Shown here piece by piece: positions 8,602 to 18,527 of a stretch of DNA of 64,000 nucleotides. The position numbers and the translations under genes were made by a program. Position 1 is the first letter of the stretch. Each line of letters opens with the position of its first letter. The DNA lies in the NCBI GenBank assembly GCA_965199135.1, contig OZ240685.1:1612001-1676000 (forward strand). The letters run 5' to 3'. The stretch comes from EB88 sp965199135. Its GTDB lineage: Bacteria; Acidobacteriota; Terriglobia; Terriglobales; Acidobacteriaceae. The notes under the pieces were generated by a model. The model did not search any database. It worked only from the letters and a program-made list of their open reading frames with translations, and was not told the origin of the DNA.

Positions 8602-8708
8602 GCCGCACGACCCTCAACTGCGTGGCCTGGTTTGATAACGAGGGCCGCGCCGCCCGCTAACCGCTTCACAGATGCAGCCCCGGGCTGCAAGGAACAAAGA
8701 GAGACACC

Positions 8709-10796
8709 ATGGCTCGCCAAGTACCTTTAAATCGTTGCCGGAACATCGGAATCATGGCGCACATCGACGCCGGGAAGACCACAACGACCGAGCGCATTCT
8801 CTTCTACACCGGTATCACCCATCGCATCGGCGAAGTTCATGAAGGCACCGCCACGATGGACTACATGGAGCAGGAGCAGGAGCGTGGCATCACCATCACG
8901 TCTGCTGCAACCACCTGCATGTGGAACAACATCCGCATCAACATCATCGATACGCCGGGTCACGTCGACTTCACTGCCGAAGTGGAGCGTTCGCTGCGTG
9001 TACTCGACGGCGCAGTCGCCTTGTTTGACTCGGTCTCCGGTGTGCAGCCACAGTCCGAGACCGTGTGGCGCCAGGGCGACAAGTACAAGGTGCCTCGTAT
9101 CTGCTTCGTGAACAAGATGGACAAGGCGGGCGCGGACTTTGAGTACGTGATCGACACCATCCGCAAGCGTCTCGGCGCAAAGCCTGTTGCGATCCAGATC
9201 CCGATCGGTGCAGAAGCGAAGTTCCGGGGCGTGATCGATCTGATCGAGATGCGTGCGATTGTCTGGAACGACGAGACGATGGGCGCAAAGTACTCGGTTG
9301 AAGAGATCCCGGCAGACCTCGTGAAGAAGGCAGAAGCCTTCCGCATGCAGCTGATCGAGTCAGTCGCCGAGCATGATGACGTCATGCTGCACCAGTTTCT
9401 TGAAGGAGAGATCCCAACTGCGGCGGAACTCAAGGTAGGGCTGCGCAATGCCACGATCGGCATGCACGTGTTCCCGGTGATGTGTGGTTCGTCGTTCAAG
9501 AACAAGGGTGTACAGACGCTGCTTGATGCAGTGGTCGACTATCTGCCGAGCCCGATCGACCTGAAGCCGGTTGAGGGCATCGATCCATCGGATCCGAGCC
9601 ACATCCTGACCCGCGAATGCAAGGACGACGCACCTCTGTCCGCGCTCGCCTTCAAGATGATCAATGATCCATTCGGCAAGCTCGCGTTTATCCGGGTGTA
9701 CTCGGGCACGCTCAAGACTGGCGACACCATCGTCAACCCGCGTACCGGCAAGACCGAGCGCGTGGGTCGTCTTGTGAAGATGCATGCCAACAAGCGCGAA
9801 GACATCACGGAGATCATGGCCGGTGATATCTGCGCGTGCGTGGGCCTCAAGGACATCAAGACCGGCGACACGCTCTCTTCACCGAACGATCCGATCGCAC
9901 TCGGCGCCATCGACTTCCCGGAGACGGTGATCTCGGTTGCCATCGAGCCGAAGACCAAGGCAGACCAGGAGAAGATGGGCGTTGCCCTGTCCCGCCTGGC
10001 AGACGAGGACCCGACCTTCAAGGTGCGGACTGATCTTGAGTCGGGCCAGACGATCATCTCGGGGATGGGCGAGTTGCACCTCGAGATCCTGGTCGATCGC
10101 ATGAAGCGTGAGCACAAGGTGGAGGCCAATGTTGGCGAGCCCCGGGTCGCGTTCCGCGAGACGATCCGCAAGACGGCCGAGGCAGAAGGCAAGTACATCC
10201 GCCAGACCGGCGGTTCGGGTAACTATGGCCACGTGAAGATCCGCCTGGAGCCGAACGAGATCGGCGCCGGCTTCGAGTTCGTCGACGCAATCAAGGGTGG
10301 CGTCGTGCCGAAGGAGTACATCAAGCCGACCGAGCAGGGCATCCGCGAAGCACTGACGGGTGGCATCCTGGCCGGGTACGAGATGGTGGACTTCAAGGCT
10401 GTGCTCTACGACGGCAGCTACCACGATGTTGACTCGAACGAAATGGCCTTCAAGATCGCCGGATCGATGGCCTTCAAGGAAGCCGCGCGCAAGGCAAGCC
10501 CGGTGCTGCTTGAGCCGATGATGGCCGTTGAGGTCACGGTTCCGGAAGAGCATATGGGGACGATCATTGGCGACATCAATTCGCGCCGCGGCCGGATCGA
10601 AGGCATGGAGCATGTCGGTGGCTCGCAGGTCGTGAAGGCGATGGTGCCGCTGAAGGAAATGTTCGGCTATGTGAACGACATCCGCTCGTCCACACAGGGC
10701 CGCGCGTCCTACTCGATGACCTTTGCCCGCTACGAAGAAGCGCCGCGCATGATCTCGGAAGAGATCATCGGCCGCAACCAGGGCCAGGGGAAATAA
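8709..10796 (+). CDS. fusA: Translation elongation factor G
   Basis: 695 residues, full-length EF-G. G1 is AHIDAGKTTTTER (from residue 17), G2 the RGITITSAAT region, G3 DTPGHVDF and G4 NKMDKAGAD. Domains II to V follow, with the GELHLEI segment of domain III and the RQTGGSGNYGHV segment of domain IV. EF-G drives GTP-dependent translocation and, with RRF, ribosome recycling. It lies 107 bp after rpsG in the conserved str order; a TGCAGCC/GGCTGCA hairpin sits at 8673-8689. Confidence 0.98.
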   Translation: MARQVPLNRCRNIGIMAHIDAGKTTTTERILFYTGITHRIGEVHEGTATMDYMEQEQERGITITSAATTCMWNNIRINIIDTPGHVDFTAEVERSLRVLDGAVALFDSVSGVQPQSETVWRQGDKYKVPRICFVNKMDKAGADFEYVIDTIRKRLGAKPVAIQIPIGAEAKFRGVIDLIEMRAIVWNDETMGAKYSVEEIPADLVKKAEAFRMQLIESVAEHDDVMLHQFLEGEIPTAAELKVGLRNATIGMHVFPVMCGSSFKNKGVQTLLDAVVDYLPSPIDLKPVEGIDPSDPSHILTRECKDDAPLSALAFKMINDPFGKLAFIRVYSGTLKTGDTIVNPRTGKTERVGRLVKMHANKREDITEIMAGDICACVGLKDIKTGDTLSSPNDPIALGAIDFPETVISVAIEPKTKADQEKMGVALSRLADEDPTFKVRTDLESGQTIISGMGELHLEILVDRMKREHKVEANVGEPRVAFRETIRKTAEAEGKYIRQTGGSGNYGHVKIRLEPNEIGAGFEFVDAIKGGVVPKEYIKPTEQGIREALTGGILAGYEMVDFKAVLYDGSYHDVDSNEMAFKIAGSMAFKEAARKASPVLLEPMMAVEVTVPEEHMGTIIGDINSRRGRIEGMEHVGGSQVVKAMVPLKEMFGYVNDIRSSTQGRASYSMTFARYEEAPRMISEEIIGRNQGQGK

Positions 10797-10879
10797 CTTC
10801 GGGCAGGTAACAGCTGAATTTAGTCGCGGTCTCTCGACCGCGGCATTGCTAGAGCAGGTTTGGGAGCTACAGGAGAGTT

Positions 10880-12067
<1,188 letters not shown>

Positions 12068-12203
12068 CACGAGCTGGCACAGGGGCGGCACCGAGGCCGT
12101 ACAAGCTTCGGCACCGCCTGGCAGAAGTGGTTTTGCTCTTTGCGTACGCAAGCCGCGGCGGGGAAAACACCCCGCCCGTCCGGCAGAAAGATTTGGCATT
12201 CCG

Positions 12204-12521
12204 ATGGTAGGACAGAGAATTCGCATCCGGTTGAAGGCATACGACTACCGGGTTCTTGATACATCCACAGGCGAGATCGTAGACACCGCGAAACGCACCG
12301 GCGCGCAGGTTGCCGGGCCGATTCCGCTGCCGACCGTGAAGAACAAGTACTGCGTGCTCCGCTCGCCCCACGTCGACAAGAAGTCGCGGGAAGCCTTCGA
12401 GATCCGCACCCACAAGCGCCTGATCGATATTCTCGAGCCGACGCAGCAGACGGTGGACGCGCTGATGAAGCTCGATCTGCCGGCCGGCGTGGACGTCGAG
12501 ATCAAGGCCTTCGAGAAGTAG
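12204..12521 (+). CDS. rpsJ: 30S ribosomal protein S10
   Basis: 105 residues starting MVGQRIRIRLKAYDYRVLD, the family N-terminus. A longer in-frame ORF begins inside tuf but its upstream part is not S10-like. The conserved GPIPLPTVKNKYCVLRSPHVDKKSREAFE segment is intact. S10 is a 30S head protein and, as NusE, part of antitermination complexes. No clear ribosome site is seen (only GAAAG about 13 bp upstream), which is odd for an abundant protein. It opens the S10 group. Confidence 0.95.
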   Translation: MVGQRIRIRLKAYDYRVLDTSTGEIVDTAKRTGAQVAGPIPLPTVKNKYCVLRSPHVDKKSREAFEIRTHKRLIDILEPTQQTVDALMKLDLPAGVDVEIKAFEK

Positions 12522-12665
12522 CGCGACAGATCCCCCGCTTCGCTCAGGAGGATACCGGCCGGGAACCATTTGCCGGGTATCTGACCCGAGGCAGCGAACA
12601 CAAGAGAGACCATCAACCCGGCAGTGCGCCTGACGAAGTGCGGCGCATGATGAGGAAAGGCAACC

Positions 12666-13409
12666 ATGGCAGTGACAGGAATTCTGGGCAAGAAGATTGG
12701 GATGACGCAGGTGTTCGATGAGAAGGGTGAAGTCCACCCGATCACCGTGCTGCAGGCAGGCCCCTGTGTGATCACGCAGTTAAAGACGATGGCGCGCGAT
12801 GGCTACGATGCCGCGCAGATCGGCCTTGTGGAGTTTGTGAAGGCCTCCAAGGTTACGAAGCCGCAGGCCGGGCACTTTGCGAAGAACAATGTCGCGCCCG
12901 TGCGCGTGATCCGCGAGGTCGGCGTTGAAGCAGTGAAGCCGGTTGCCGAGGGCGAAGAGGCCCAGGTTGGCGTCAAGGCCGGGGACCGCGTTCTGGTCGA
13001 CATCTTCTCGGACGAGAAGTATGTCGACATCGTCGGTACCAGCAAGGGCCGGGGGTTTGCGGGCGTGGTTCGCCGGCACAACTTCGGCGGCGGTCCCAAG
13101 TCGCACGGTCATATGTTCCAGGTGCAGGGTTCGATCGGTGCCTCGAGCTTCCCGTCGCGGGTGTTCCCCGGTCAGCGTATGCCGGGCCACTACGGCGTGG
13201 ATCGCACCACGGTGCGCAACCTCCGGATCCGCGGAATTGACCTCGACGAGAACCTCATCATGGTCGAGGGGGCAGTGCCCGGGCCGCGTGAAGGTTGGGT
13301 TCTGATTTCGAAGCCGAAGGCTCCGCCGCGCGAGCGTCGTGGGTTTGCTGGTTCGGGCACGGTGGATCCGTTGAAGGCTTCGAAGAAGGCATCCGCAAAG
13401 AAGAAGTAG
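12666..13409 (+). CDS. rplC: 50S ribosomal protein L3
   Basis: 247 residues. It begins MAVTGILGKKIGMTQVFDEKG and contains the long loop with FGGGPKSHGHMFQVQGSIGASSFPSRVFPGQRMPGHYG that reaches the peptidyl transferase centre, followed by VEGAVPGPREGWVLI. It is longer than the usual about 210 because of an about 30-residue basic tail ending KKASAKKK. The ribosome site is GAGGAAAGG. The gap to rpsJ is 144 bp and contains an imperfect inverted repeat. Confidence 0.96.
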   Translation: MAVTGILGKKIGMTQVFDEKGEVHPITVLQAGPCVITQLKTMARDGYDAAQIGLVEFVKASKVTKPQAGHFAKNNVAPVRVIREVGVEAVKPVAEGEEAQVGVKAGDRVLVDIFSDEKYVDIVGTSKGRGFAGVVRRHNFGGGPKSHGHMFQVQGSIGASSFPSRVFPGQRMPGHYGVDRTTVRNLRIRGIDLDENLIMVEGAVPGPREGWVLISKPKAPPRERRGFAGSGTVDPLKASKKASAKKK

Positions 13410-13461
13410 TTTGAGCCAGGTCGGGCAGAGGCGCCCCAGGGCGCGAGACCTTAGTGAGTAT

Positions 13462-13486
13462 GCTGCGACGCCGCGAGCGTCGCAGC
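13462..13486 (+). other. Intergenic hairpin rplC-rplD
   Basis: A 10-bp perfect stem (GCTGCGACGC with GCGTCGCAGC) around a 5-nt CGCGA loop, ending 18 bp before the rplD start. There is no U-tract, so it is not a simple terminator. It is the clearest member of a set of hairpins in the gaps of this cluster and could affect rplD translation or mRNA processing. Confidence 0.5.
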
Positions 13487-13504
13487 GCGAGAGACAGGAA
13501 GACA

Positions 13505-14188
13505 ATGGCAACTATCGATGTACACAATCTCCGCGGGGAGACAGTCGGCACCTTTGAGCTGGCCGACGAGATCTTCGCACCCGACTCGGTGAACGAAGGC
13601 CTGGTCTGGGAAGCAGTCAAGCACTTCCGTGCGGCCATGCGCCAGGGCACGGCGGCGACCAAGAACCGCAAGCTCGTTTCGGGCTCGGGCAAGAAGCTGT
13701 GGAAGCAAAAGGGAACAGGCCGCGCCCGTGTGGGTTCGGTGCGTTCGCCGCTCTGGCGCCATGGCGGAACGGTCCATGGACCACAGCCCCGCTCGTATGA
13801 CTATGCATTCCCGCGCAAGAAGGTCCTCGGCGCCCTGCGCTCGGCTCTGGCTGCAAAGCATGCCGAGGGCAAGCTGATCATCGTCGACACCCTGGAGCTC
13901 GGTGAGCCGAAGACCAGGCTGTATCGCCAGGCCCTCGATACGCTCGAGGCCAAGCGGACTGTGCTGCTCGTGGAGTCGAGCCAGGAGCTCGCGCCGAACA
14001 CCATCCTCGGCGCACGCAATCTCGACCAGGTCGAGCTTCTGATGTCCACCGAAGTGCACCCGTACGACGTGCTGCGTCACGACCGCGCGATCTTCTCGAA
14101 GTCCGCGATCGAAACCCTGCAGGAATCACTACGCAAGTCCGTGTCCAAGCGGAAGCTGGCGTCCGTGAGAAAGGCACAGGTGGCCTAA
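13505..14188 (+). CDS. rplD: 50S ribosomal protein L4
   Basis: 227 residues from the ATG at 13505 (MATIDVHNLRGE); the longer ORF start at 13454 lies in the hairpin before it. It holds the extended loop GSGKKLWKQKGTGRARVGSVRSPLWRHGGTVHGP, which lines the exit tunnel, and the ARNLDQVELL C-terminal region. In other bacteria L4 also controls the S10 operon; nothing here proves that. It ends one base before the rplW start, so translation is probably coupled. Confidence 0.96.
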   Translation: MATIDVHNLRGETVGTFELADEIFAPDSVNEGLVWEAVKHFRAAMRQGTAATKNRKLVSGSGKKLWKQKGTGRARVGSVRSPLWRHGGTVHGPQPRSYDYAFPRKKVLGALRSALAAKHAEGKLIIVDTLELGEPKTRLYRQALDTLEAKRTVLLVESSQELAPNTILGARNLDQVELLMSTEVHPYDVLRHDRAIFSKSAIETLQESLRKSVSKRKLASVRKAQVA

Positions 14189-14189
14189 G

Positions 14190-14483
14190 ATGCCAACCCT
14201 TCACACTACATTGCGCCGCCCGGTGATCACCGAAAAGGGCCTCCTGGTCAAGGAAGTAGAAAACACGCTGGTGTTCGAAGTCGCGACCAAGGCGACCAAG
14301 ACCGAGGTGAAGCAGGCAGTAGAGACCCTGTTCAAGGTCAAGGTGGCCACGGTCCGCACCGCGAATTACCTGGGCAAGGAACGTCGCCGAGGCAAGTTTT
14401 CTGGCTACAAGCCTGACTGGAAGAAAGCGTACGTACGCCTCCAGGCCGGCGAGAAGATGCCCGAGTACGTCGACAGCCTCTAA
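14190..14483 (+). CDS. rplW: 50S ribosomal protein L23
   Basis: 97 residues, normal length. It contains LRRPVITEKG at the N-terminus, the VFEVATKATKTEVKQAVETLFKVKV core and the NYLGKERRRGKFSGYKPDWKKAYVRL segment. L23 borders the tunnel exit and is the docking site for trigger factor and SRP. Its ATG follows the rplD stop by one base. Confidence 0.96.
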   Translation: MPTLHTTLRRPVITEKGLLVKEVENTLVFEVATKATKTEVKQAVETLFKVKVATVRTANYLGKERRRGKFSGYKPDWKKAYVRLQAGEKMPEYVDSL

Positions 14484-14568
14484 CCCCGAGAGTCGCCGAA
14501 GCGAAGAGCAGTTTGAGCAAGTGAGGCCAGCGTTTTGAGCGCGCCCACTGGAACAGAAGAGCGAAACG

Positions 14569-15393
14569 ATGCCGATCAAGACATTCCGACCGATTACACC
14601 AACGCTGCGGTTCAAGACCACGCTGGTGAACGACGACATCACGACCGACAAGCCCTACAAGCCGCTTGTGGTGGTGAAGCAGCGTACTGGCGGCCGCCGC
14701 AACTCGGGCGACCTGACCATGCGCCACCAGGGCGGCGGCCACAAGAAGATGTTGCGCCTGATCGATTTCAAGCGCGACAAGTTCGGCGTGCCGGGCCGGG
14801 TGGCCACGATCGAGTACGATCCAAACCGTTCCTCGCGAATCGCACTTGTTTCGTATGCGGACGGCGAGAAGCGCTACATCATCCAGCCCGTCGGCCTCAA
14901 GGTGGGCATGCAGGTGATGAGCGGCCCGGAGGCCGACATCCTCGTGGGCAATGCGTTGCCGCTCGTGAACATTCCAGCCGGCACCACGGTCCACAATGTG
15001 GAGCTGCGCCCAGGCAAGGGCGCACAGATGGTTCGCTCTGCTGGTTCATCTGCGCAGCTGGTCGCAAAGGAAGGTGACTACGCCCTGTTGAAGCTGCCTT
15101 CCGGGGAGACGCGCCGGGTGCTCGTCACCTGCATGGCAACCATCGGGCAGGTCGGCAACACGGACCACGAAAACGTCACGATCGGCAAGGCAGGCCGCAA
15201 CCGCTGGAAGGGCATTCGCCCGGCCAACCGTGGTGTCTCGATGAACCCGGTCGATCACCCGCATGGTGGTGGTGAGGGCAAGACTTCGGGCGGACGTCAC
15301 CCGGTCACGCCGTGGGGCCAGCCGACGCGCGGCTACAAGACCCGCAACAACAAGCGCACCGACGTCTTCATCGTCAACCGCCGCAAGAAGTAG
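14569..15393 (+). CDS. rplB: 50S ribosomal protein L2
   Basis: 274 residues, normal length. Diagnostic are GGGHKKMLRLIDFKRDK near the N-terminus and NPVDHPHGGGEGKTSGGRHPVTPWGQPTRGYKTR near the C-terminus; the latter includes the histidine near the peptidyl transferase centre. L2 is a primary 23S binder needed for subunit association. The ribosome site is weak (GAGCG). It lies 85 bp after rplW and 92 bp before rpsS. Confidence 0.97.
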   Translation: MPIKTFRPITPTLRFKTTLVNDDITTDKPYKPLVVVKQRTGGRRNSGDLTMRHQGGGHKKMLRLIDFKRDKFGVPGRVATIEYDPNRSSRIALVSYADGEKRYIIQPVGLKVGMQVMSGPEADILVGNALPLVNIPAGTTVHNVELRPGKGAQMVRSAGSSAQLVAKEGDYALLKLPSGETRRVLVTCMATIGQVGNTDHENVTIGKAGRNRWKGIRPANRGVSMNPVDHPHGGGEGKTSGGRHPVTPWGQPTRGYKTRNNKRTDVFIVNRRKK

Positions 15394-15485
15394 GTTCGCA
15401 GACGGCGGCGCGCCACGCGGTGCGATGCCAAGTGTAGGCGCATAGAGTTTGGAAGGCGTGAGCAGCGCCGCAAGGGAGTCAAGGT

Positions 15486-15773
15486 ATGGCACGGTCCACA
15501 AAGAAGGGTCCTTTCATCGACGGGCACCTGATGGTCAAGGTTGAGGCGATGAACACGGCGAATGAAAAGAAGGTGATTCGCACCTGGTCGCGTCGCTCCA
15601 CCATCTTTCCCGAGTTCGTGGGACACACGATTGCAGTGCACAACGGAAAGAAGTTTATCCCGGTGTATGTGACTGAAAACATGGTGGGGCACAAGCTGGG
15701 TGAGTTTTCCGCCACCCGCACATTCAAGGGCCACACCGCGAAGTCCAACGAGTCGTCAGCCAAGGCGCGCTAA
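15486..15773 (+). CDS. rpsS: 30S ribosomal protein S19
   Basis: 95 residues, normal length. It starts MARSTKKGPFIDGHL and includes the TWSRRSTIFPEFVGHTIAVHNGKKFIPVYVTENMVGHKLGEFSATRTF signature. S19 pairs with S13 in the 30S head near the A-site tRNA. The downstream gap to rplV is 51 bp. Confidence 0.97.
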   Translation: MARSTKKGPFIDGHLMVKVEAMNTANEKKVIRTWSRRSTIFPEFVGHTIAVHNGKKFIPVYVTENMVGHKLGEFSATRTFKGHTAKSNESSAKAR

Positions 15774-15824
15774 GCGCCACACATCCTCCTGGGCCCTGGG
15801 CCAGGCAAGATAGCGAGAACAGAA

Positions 15825-16334
15825 ATGCCGCAGCGAGACACACGAGAGTTCCGGGCAGAAGCCAAGTTCCAGCGGGTCAGCCCGCAGAAGGCCCGGCTGG
15901 TACTCGACCTGATCAAGGGGATGCCGGTGGAACAGGCCCTGACCACGATCATGTTCACGAAGAAGGGCGTTGCCCCGCTGGTCGAAAAGGTTCTGCGTTC
16001 CGCACTGCAGAACGCGAACTATCTCAGCGGCGAGCAGGGCCTGGACGTCGATGTCGACAACCTGTACGTCAAGACTGCGATTGCAAACGACGGTCCGCGG
16101 ATGAAGCGGATTCGCCCGGCCCCCATGGGCCGTGCCTTCCGGTACCAGCGGCGCATGTCGCACATCTCGATCTCGGTTGCCGAGCACACGGAAGAAGCAG
16201 CAGGCGAAGGCAGTGATGCCGCGGCAGCGGCCGCGACCGGCAAGGGTGGTCGCAAGGCTGCTGCGAAGCCGGCGGCCAAGGTTGCAGCGAAGTCCAAGGC
16301 GAAGTCCGAGCGGCGCGCAGCCGCAAAGGCATAA
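15825..16334 (+). CDS. rplV: 50S ribosomal protein L22 with Ala/Lys tail
   Basis: 169 residues against about 112 for typical L22. The core is complete: FQRVSPQKARLVLDLIKGMPVEQAL, the NANYL segment, and the beta-hairpin with GPRMKRIRPAPMGRAFRYQRRMSHISI that reaches the tunnel. After residue about 118 comes a low-complexity Ala/Lys/Gly tail of about 50 residues ending ERRAAAKA. The tail is in frame and ends at a normal stop, so it is not a frameshift. Next to rpsC in canonical order. Confidence 0.95.
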   Translation: MPQRDTREFRAEAKFQRVSPQKARLVLDLIKGMPVEQALTTIMFTKKGVAPLVEKVLRSALQNANYLSGEQGLDVDVDNLYVKTAIANDGPRMKRIRPAPMGRAFRYQRRMSHISISVAEHTEEAAGEGSDAAAAAATGKGGRKAAAKPAAKVAAKSKAKSERRAAAKA

Positions 16335-16411
16335 GCGCCCCACAAGTTTGGCAGGACCGCAGAGTACCCCCAGCGCCATCCGGGGGCAGCGGCGGAAGAG
16401 AAGAGGAAACG

Positions 16412-17086
16412 ATGGGTCAGAAAGTACATCCGTATGGATTTCGCCTTGGCGTTAACAAGCCCTGGCGCTCGCGCTGGTTTGTGGAGCGCGACTATGACAA
16501 GCTTCTCGTCGAGGACGTGCACCTCAAGCGCGAGCTGAAGGAAAAGCTGAAGGCTGCCGGTGTCTCGTCGGTGGAGATCGAGCGCCCTGGCAACAAGCTG
16601 CGCCTGATCATCCGCACCGCGCGTCCAGGCATCATCATCGGCCGCAAGGGCGCCGAGATCGACAAGCTCAAGCTCGAGATCCAGAAGCGCACCAATCGCG
16701 ACGTGTTCATCGACATCCTTGAAGTGAACAAGCCGGAGCTCGATGCACAGCTGGTTGCCGAAAACATCGCGCTGCAGCTTGAAAAGCGTGTGGGTTTCCG
16801 CCGGGCGATGCGCAAGGCTGTGGACTCGGCGCTGCGCTTTGGCTGCAAGGGCATCAAGGTCCGCGTGTCGGGCCGCCTGAACGGCAACGAGATCGCGCGT
16901 TCCGAGTGGTATCTGCAGGGCCGTCTGCCGCTGCACACACTGCGCGCCGATATCGACTACGGCTTTGCCGAGGCGCACACCACCTACGGGATCATCGGTG
17001 TGAAGACCTGGGTCTACCGCGGGGATATCTACCAGCAGCGTCGTCAGGCGCCGCAGGTTGCCGGGGCCACTGCACCAGTTTTCTAG
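16412..17086 (+). CDS. rpsC: 30S ribosomal protein S3
   Basis: 224 residues. It starts MGQKVHPYGFRLG and contains the KH-domain core RPGIIIGRKGAEIDKLK and the C-terminal domain with GRLNGNEIARSEWYLQGRLPLHTLRADIDYG. S3 forms part of the mRNA entry channel and its helicase function. The ribosome site is AGAGGAAA. It is followed by a 7-bp hairpin with a GAGA loop (17090-17107) in the 44-bp gap to rplP. Confidence 0.97.
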   Translation: MGQKVHPYGFRLGVNKPWRSRWFVERDYDKLLVEDVHLKRELKEKLKAAGVSSVEIERPGNKLRLIIRTARPGIIIGRKGAEIDKLKLEIQKRTNRDVFIDILEVNKPELDAQLVAENIALQLEKRVGFRRAMRKAVDSALRFGCKGIKVRVSGRLNGNEIARSEWYLQGRLPLHTLRADIDYGFAEAHTTYGIIGVKTWVYRGDIYQQRRQAPQVAGATAPVF

Positions 17087-17130
17087 CCACCGCGGCGAGA
17101 GCCGCGGGTTGAGAGTGGAAGGGTTCGACT

Positions 17131-17565
17131 ATGTTGATGCCAAAGAGGGTCAAGTACCGCAAGCAGCAGCGCGGACGCATGAAGGGCAAGGCCTGGCGCG
17201 GCTCCGAACTATCGTTCGGCGAGTACGGCCTGAAGGTGATGGAGTGCGGCTACATCACGGATCGTCAGATCGAGGCGAGCCGTATTGCGATGACGCGTTT
17301 CATCAAGCGTGGCGGCAAGATCTGGCTGCGCATCTTCCCGGACAAGCCGATCACGAAGAAGCCTGCTGAAACCCGTATGGGCAAGGGCAAGGGAGCCCCG
17401 GATCACTGGTCTGCGGTGGTGCGGCCAGGCAAGATGCTCTTCGAGATGGAAGGCGTGTCTCCCGAGATTGCACAGGAAGCCATGCGTCTCGCATCACACA
17501 AGCTGCCGCTCAAGGTTCGTTTTGTGCAGCGCCATGATGTGAAGGCGACGGTAACCGCCAAGTAG
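17131..17565 (+). CDS. rplP: 50S ribosomal protein L16
   Basis: 144 residues starting MLMPKRVKYRKQQRGRMKGKA, the family N-terminus. It includes TDRQIEASRIAMTRFIKRGGKIWLRIFPDKPITKKPAETRMGKGKGAPDHW. L16 organises the A-site region of the 50S. It is followed by an unusually long 226-bp gap before rpmC; these genes normally abut. Confidence 0.97.
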   Translation: MLMPKRVKYRKQQRGRMKGKAWRGSELSFGEYGLKVMECGYITDRQIEASRIAMTRFIKRGGKIWLRIFPDKPITKKPAETRMGKGKGAPDHWSAVVRPGKMLFEMEGVSPEIAQEAMRLASHKLPLKVRFVQRHDVKATVTAK

Positions 17566-17791
17566 TTCCTGACAGATCTTCGTGAGGGGGGCGCCGCACG
17601 AGTGGCACTCCTCATGGAAACTGTGTACGATAAACAGGTTGGTCTTCAGCGCGAGCGGCATAGCGCTTTTATCTTTCCCGCGGGCATGCTCGAGGAGTGA
17701 GCCAGCAGGGAAGCAGTTCTGACGAAGGGAGACCCGGTCCTCGCCTGGCGACAGGTTCAAGGGATCGGCGTCCCGGGAAGAGAAAGTATCC
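17566..17791 (+). other. 226-bp gap inside the S10 group (rplP-rpmC)
   Basis: No protein-coding frame with a ribosome site is visible. A weak promoter-like pair, GTGGCA (17602-17607) and TACGAT (17626-17631) with 18-bp spacing, could start an internal transcript; four of six bases match in each box. The region otherwise has no strong hairpin. It breaks the usually tight rplP-rpmC-rpsQ arrangement. Confidence 0.35.
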
Positions 17792-18067
17792 ATGGAAACC
17801 ACCAAGGTACGTGAGCTTGGCGATGCCGAGCTCCGCGATGAAGCGCGCAAGGCTGCCGAACAGCTGTTCCGGATCCGCTTTCAGTTGAAGCTTGGGCAAA
17901 AGGACGGCGTGAAGCGCCTCCAGGAGCTCAAACGGGATGTCGCGCGCATCAAGACGATCGAACGCGAGCGCACACTGGGCATTCGCGGCGCGTCCGCTGT
18001 TGCAGGCAGTGCAGCACCGGCAAAGAAGGGGCGCAAGGCCAAGGCCGGCGCAGAGAAGGCGAGCTAA
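17792..18067 (+). CDS. rpmC: 50S ribosomal protein L29 with basic tail
   Basis: 91 residues. The L29 core (residues 1-65) has ELGDAELRDEARKAAEQLFRIRFQLKLGQ and the LKRDVARIKTIERER helix. The last about 25 residues are an Ala/Gly/Lys-rich tail not found in the usual 60-70-residue protein. L29 lies at the tunnel exit beside L23. It ends 3 bp before rpsQ, so the two are probably co-translated. Confidence 0.94.
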   Translation: METTKVRELGDAELRDEARKAAEQLFRIRFQLKLGQKDGVKRLQELKRDVARIKTIERERTLGIRGASAVAGSAAPAKKGRKAKAGAEKAS

Positions 18068-18070
18068 CCG

Positions 18071-18424
18071 ATGGCAGACGAGCAGGCAGTGAAGGCAGCC
18101 CCGGCAGGGGAAGCGGCAGAGGGCACCGAGGCGCGCGAGTCACGGCGTAACGAAAAGGTCGGCGCCGTGATTTCGACCAAGATGGACAAGACGATCGTGG
18201 TCAAGGTCGAGATGGCCAAAGCCCACCCGAAGTACAAGCGCGTGATGCGCACCAGCAAGAAGTTCTACGCGCATGATGAGCAGAACTCGGCCCGCGTTGG
18301 CGACATCGTCCGTATCCGCGAGACACGTCCCTTGTCGAAGCTGAAGCGCTGGGGCCTTGAAGAGATCGTTCGTCGTTCTGCGTTGGCACAGGCCGAGGAA
18401 GCAGCGCGCGTCGCTGCGCAGTAA
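18071..18424 (+). CDS. rpsQ: 30S ribosomal protein S17
   Basis: 117 residues. The OB-fold core is complete: KVGAVISTKMDKTIVVKVEMAKAHPKYKRVMRTSKKFYAHDE, then VGDIVRIRETRPLSKLKRWGLEEIV. An N-terminal Ala/Glu extension of about 25 residues and a short C-terminal extension make it longer than the usual about 85. S17 is an early 16S rRNA binder. It starts 3 bp after rpmC; a 103-bp gap follows. Confidence 0.95.
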   Translation: MADEQAVKAAPAGEAAEGTEARESRRNEKVGAVISTKMDKTIVVKVEMAKAHPKYKRVMRTSKKFYAHDEQNSARVGDIVRIRETRPLSKLKRWGLEEIVRRSALAQAEEAARVAAQ

Positions 18425-18527
18425 GCCCGCCTTCCCCGCGACCACGTAGTTCGGAAACAGACGACCAGTACCAGCAGAGGCAAGGGCAGCAGCCGGCAGA
18501 CGCCGGAGGCAGCCGGAGGAGAGCGCA

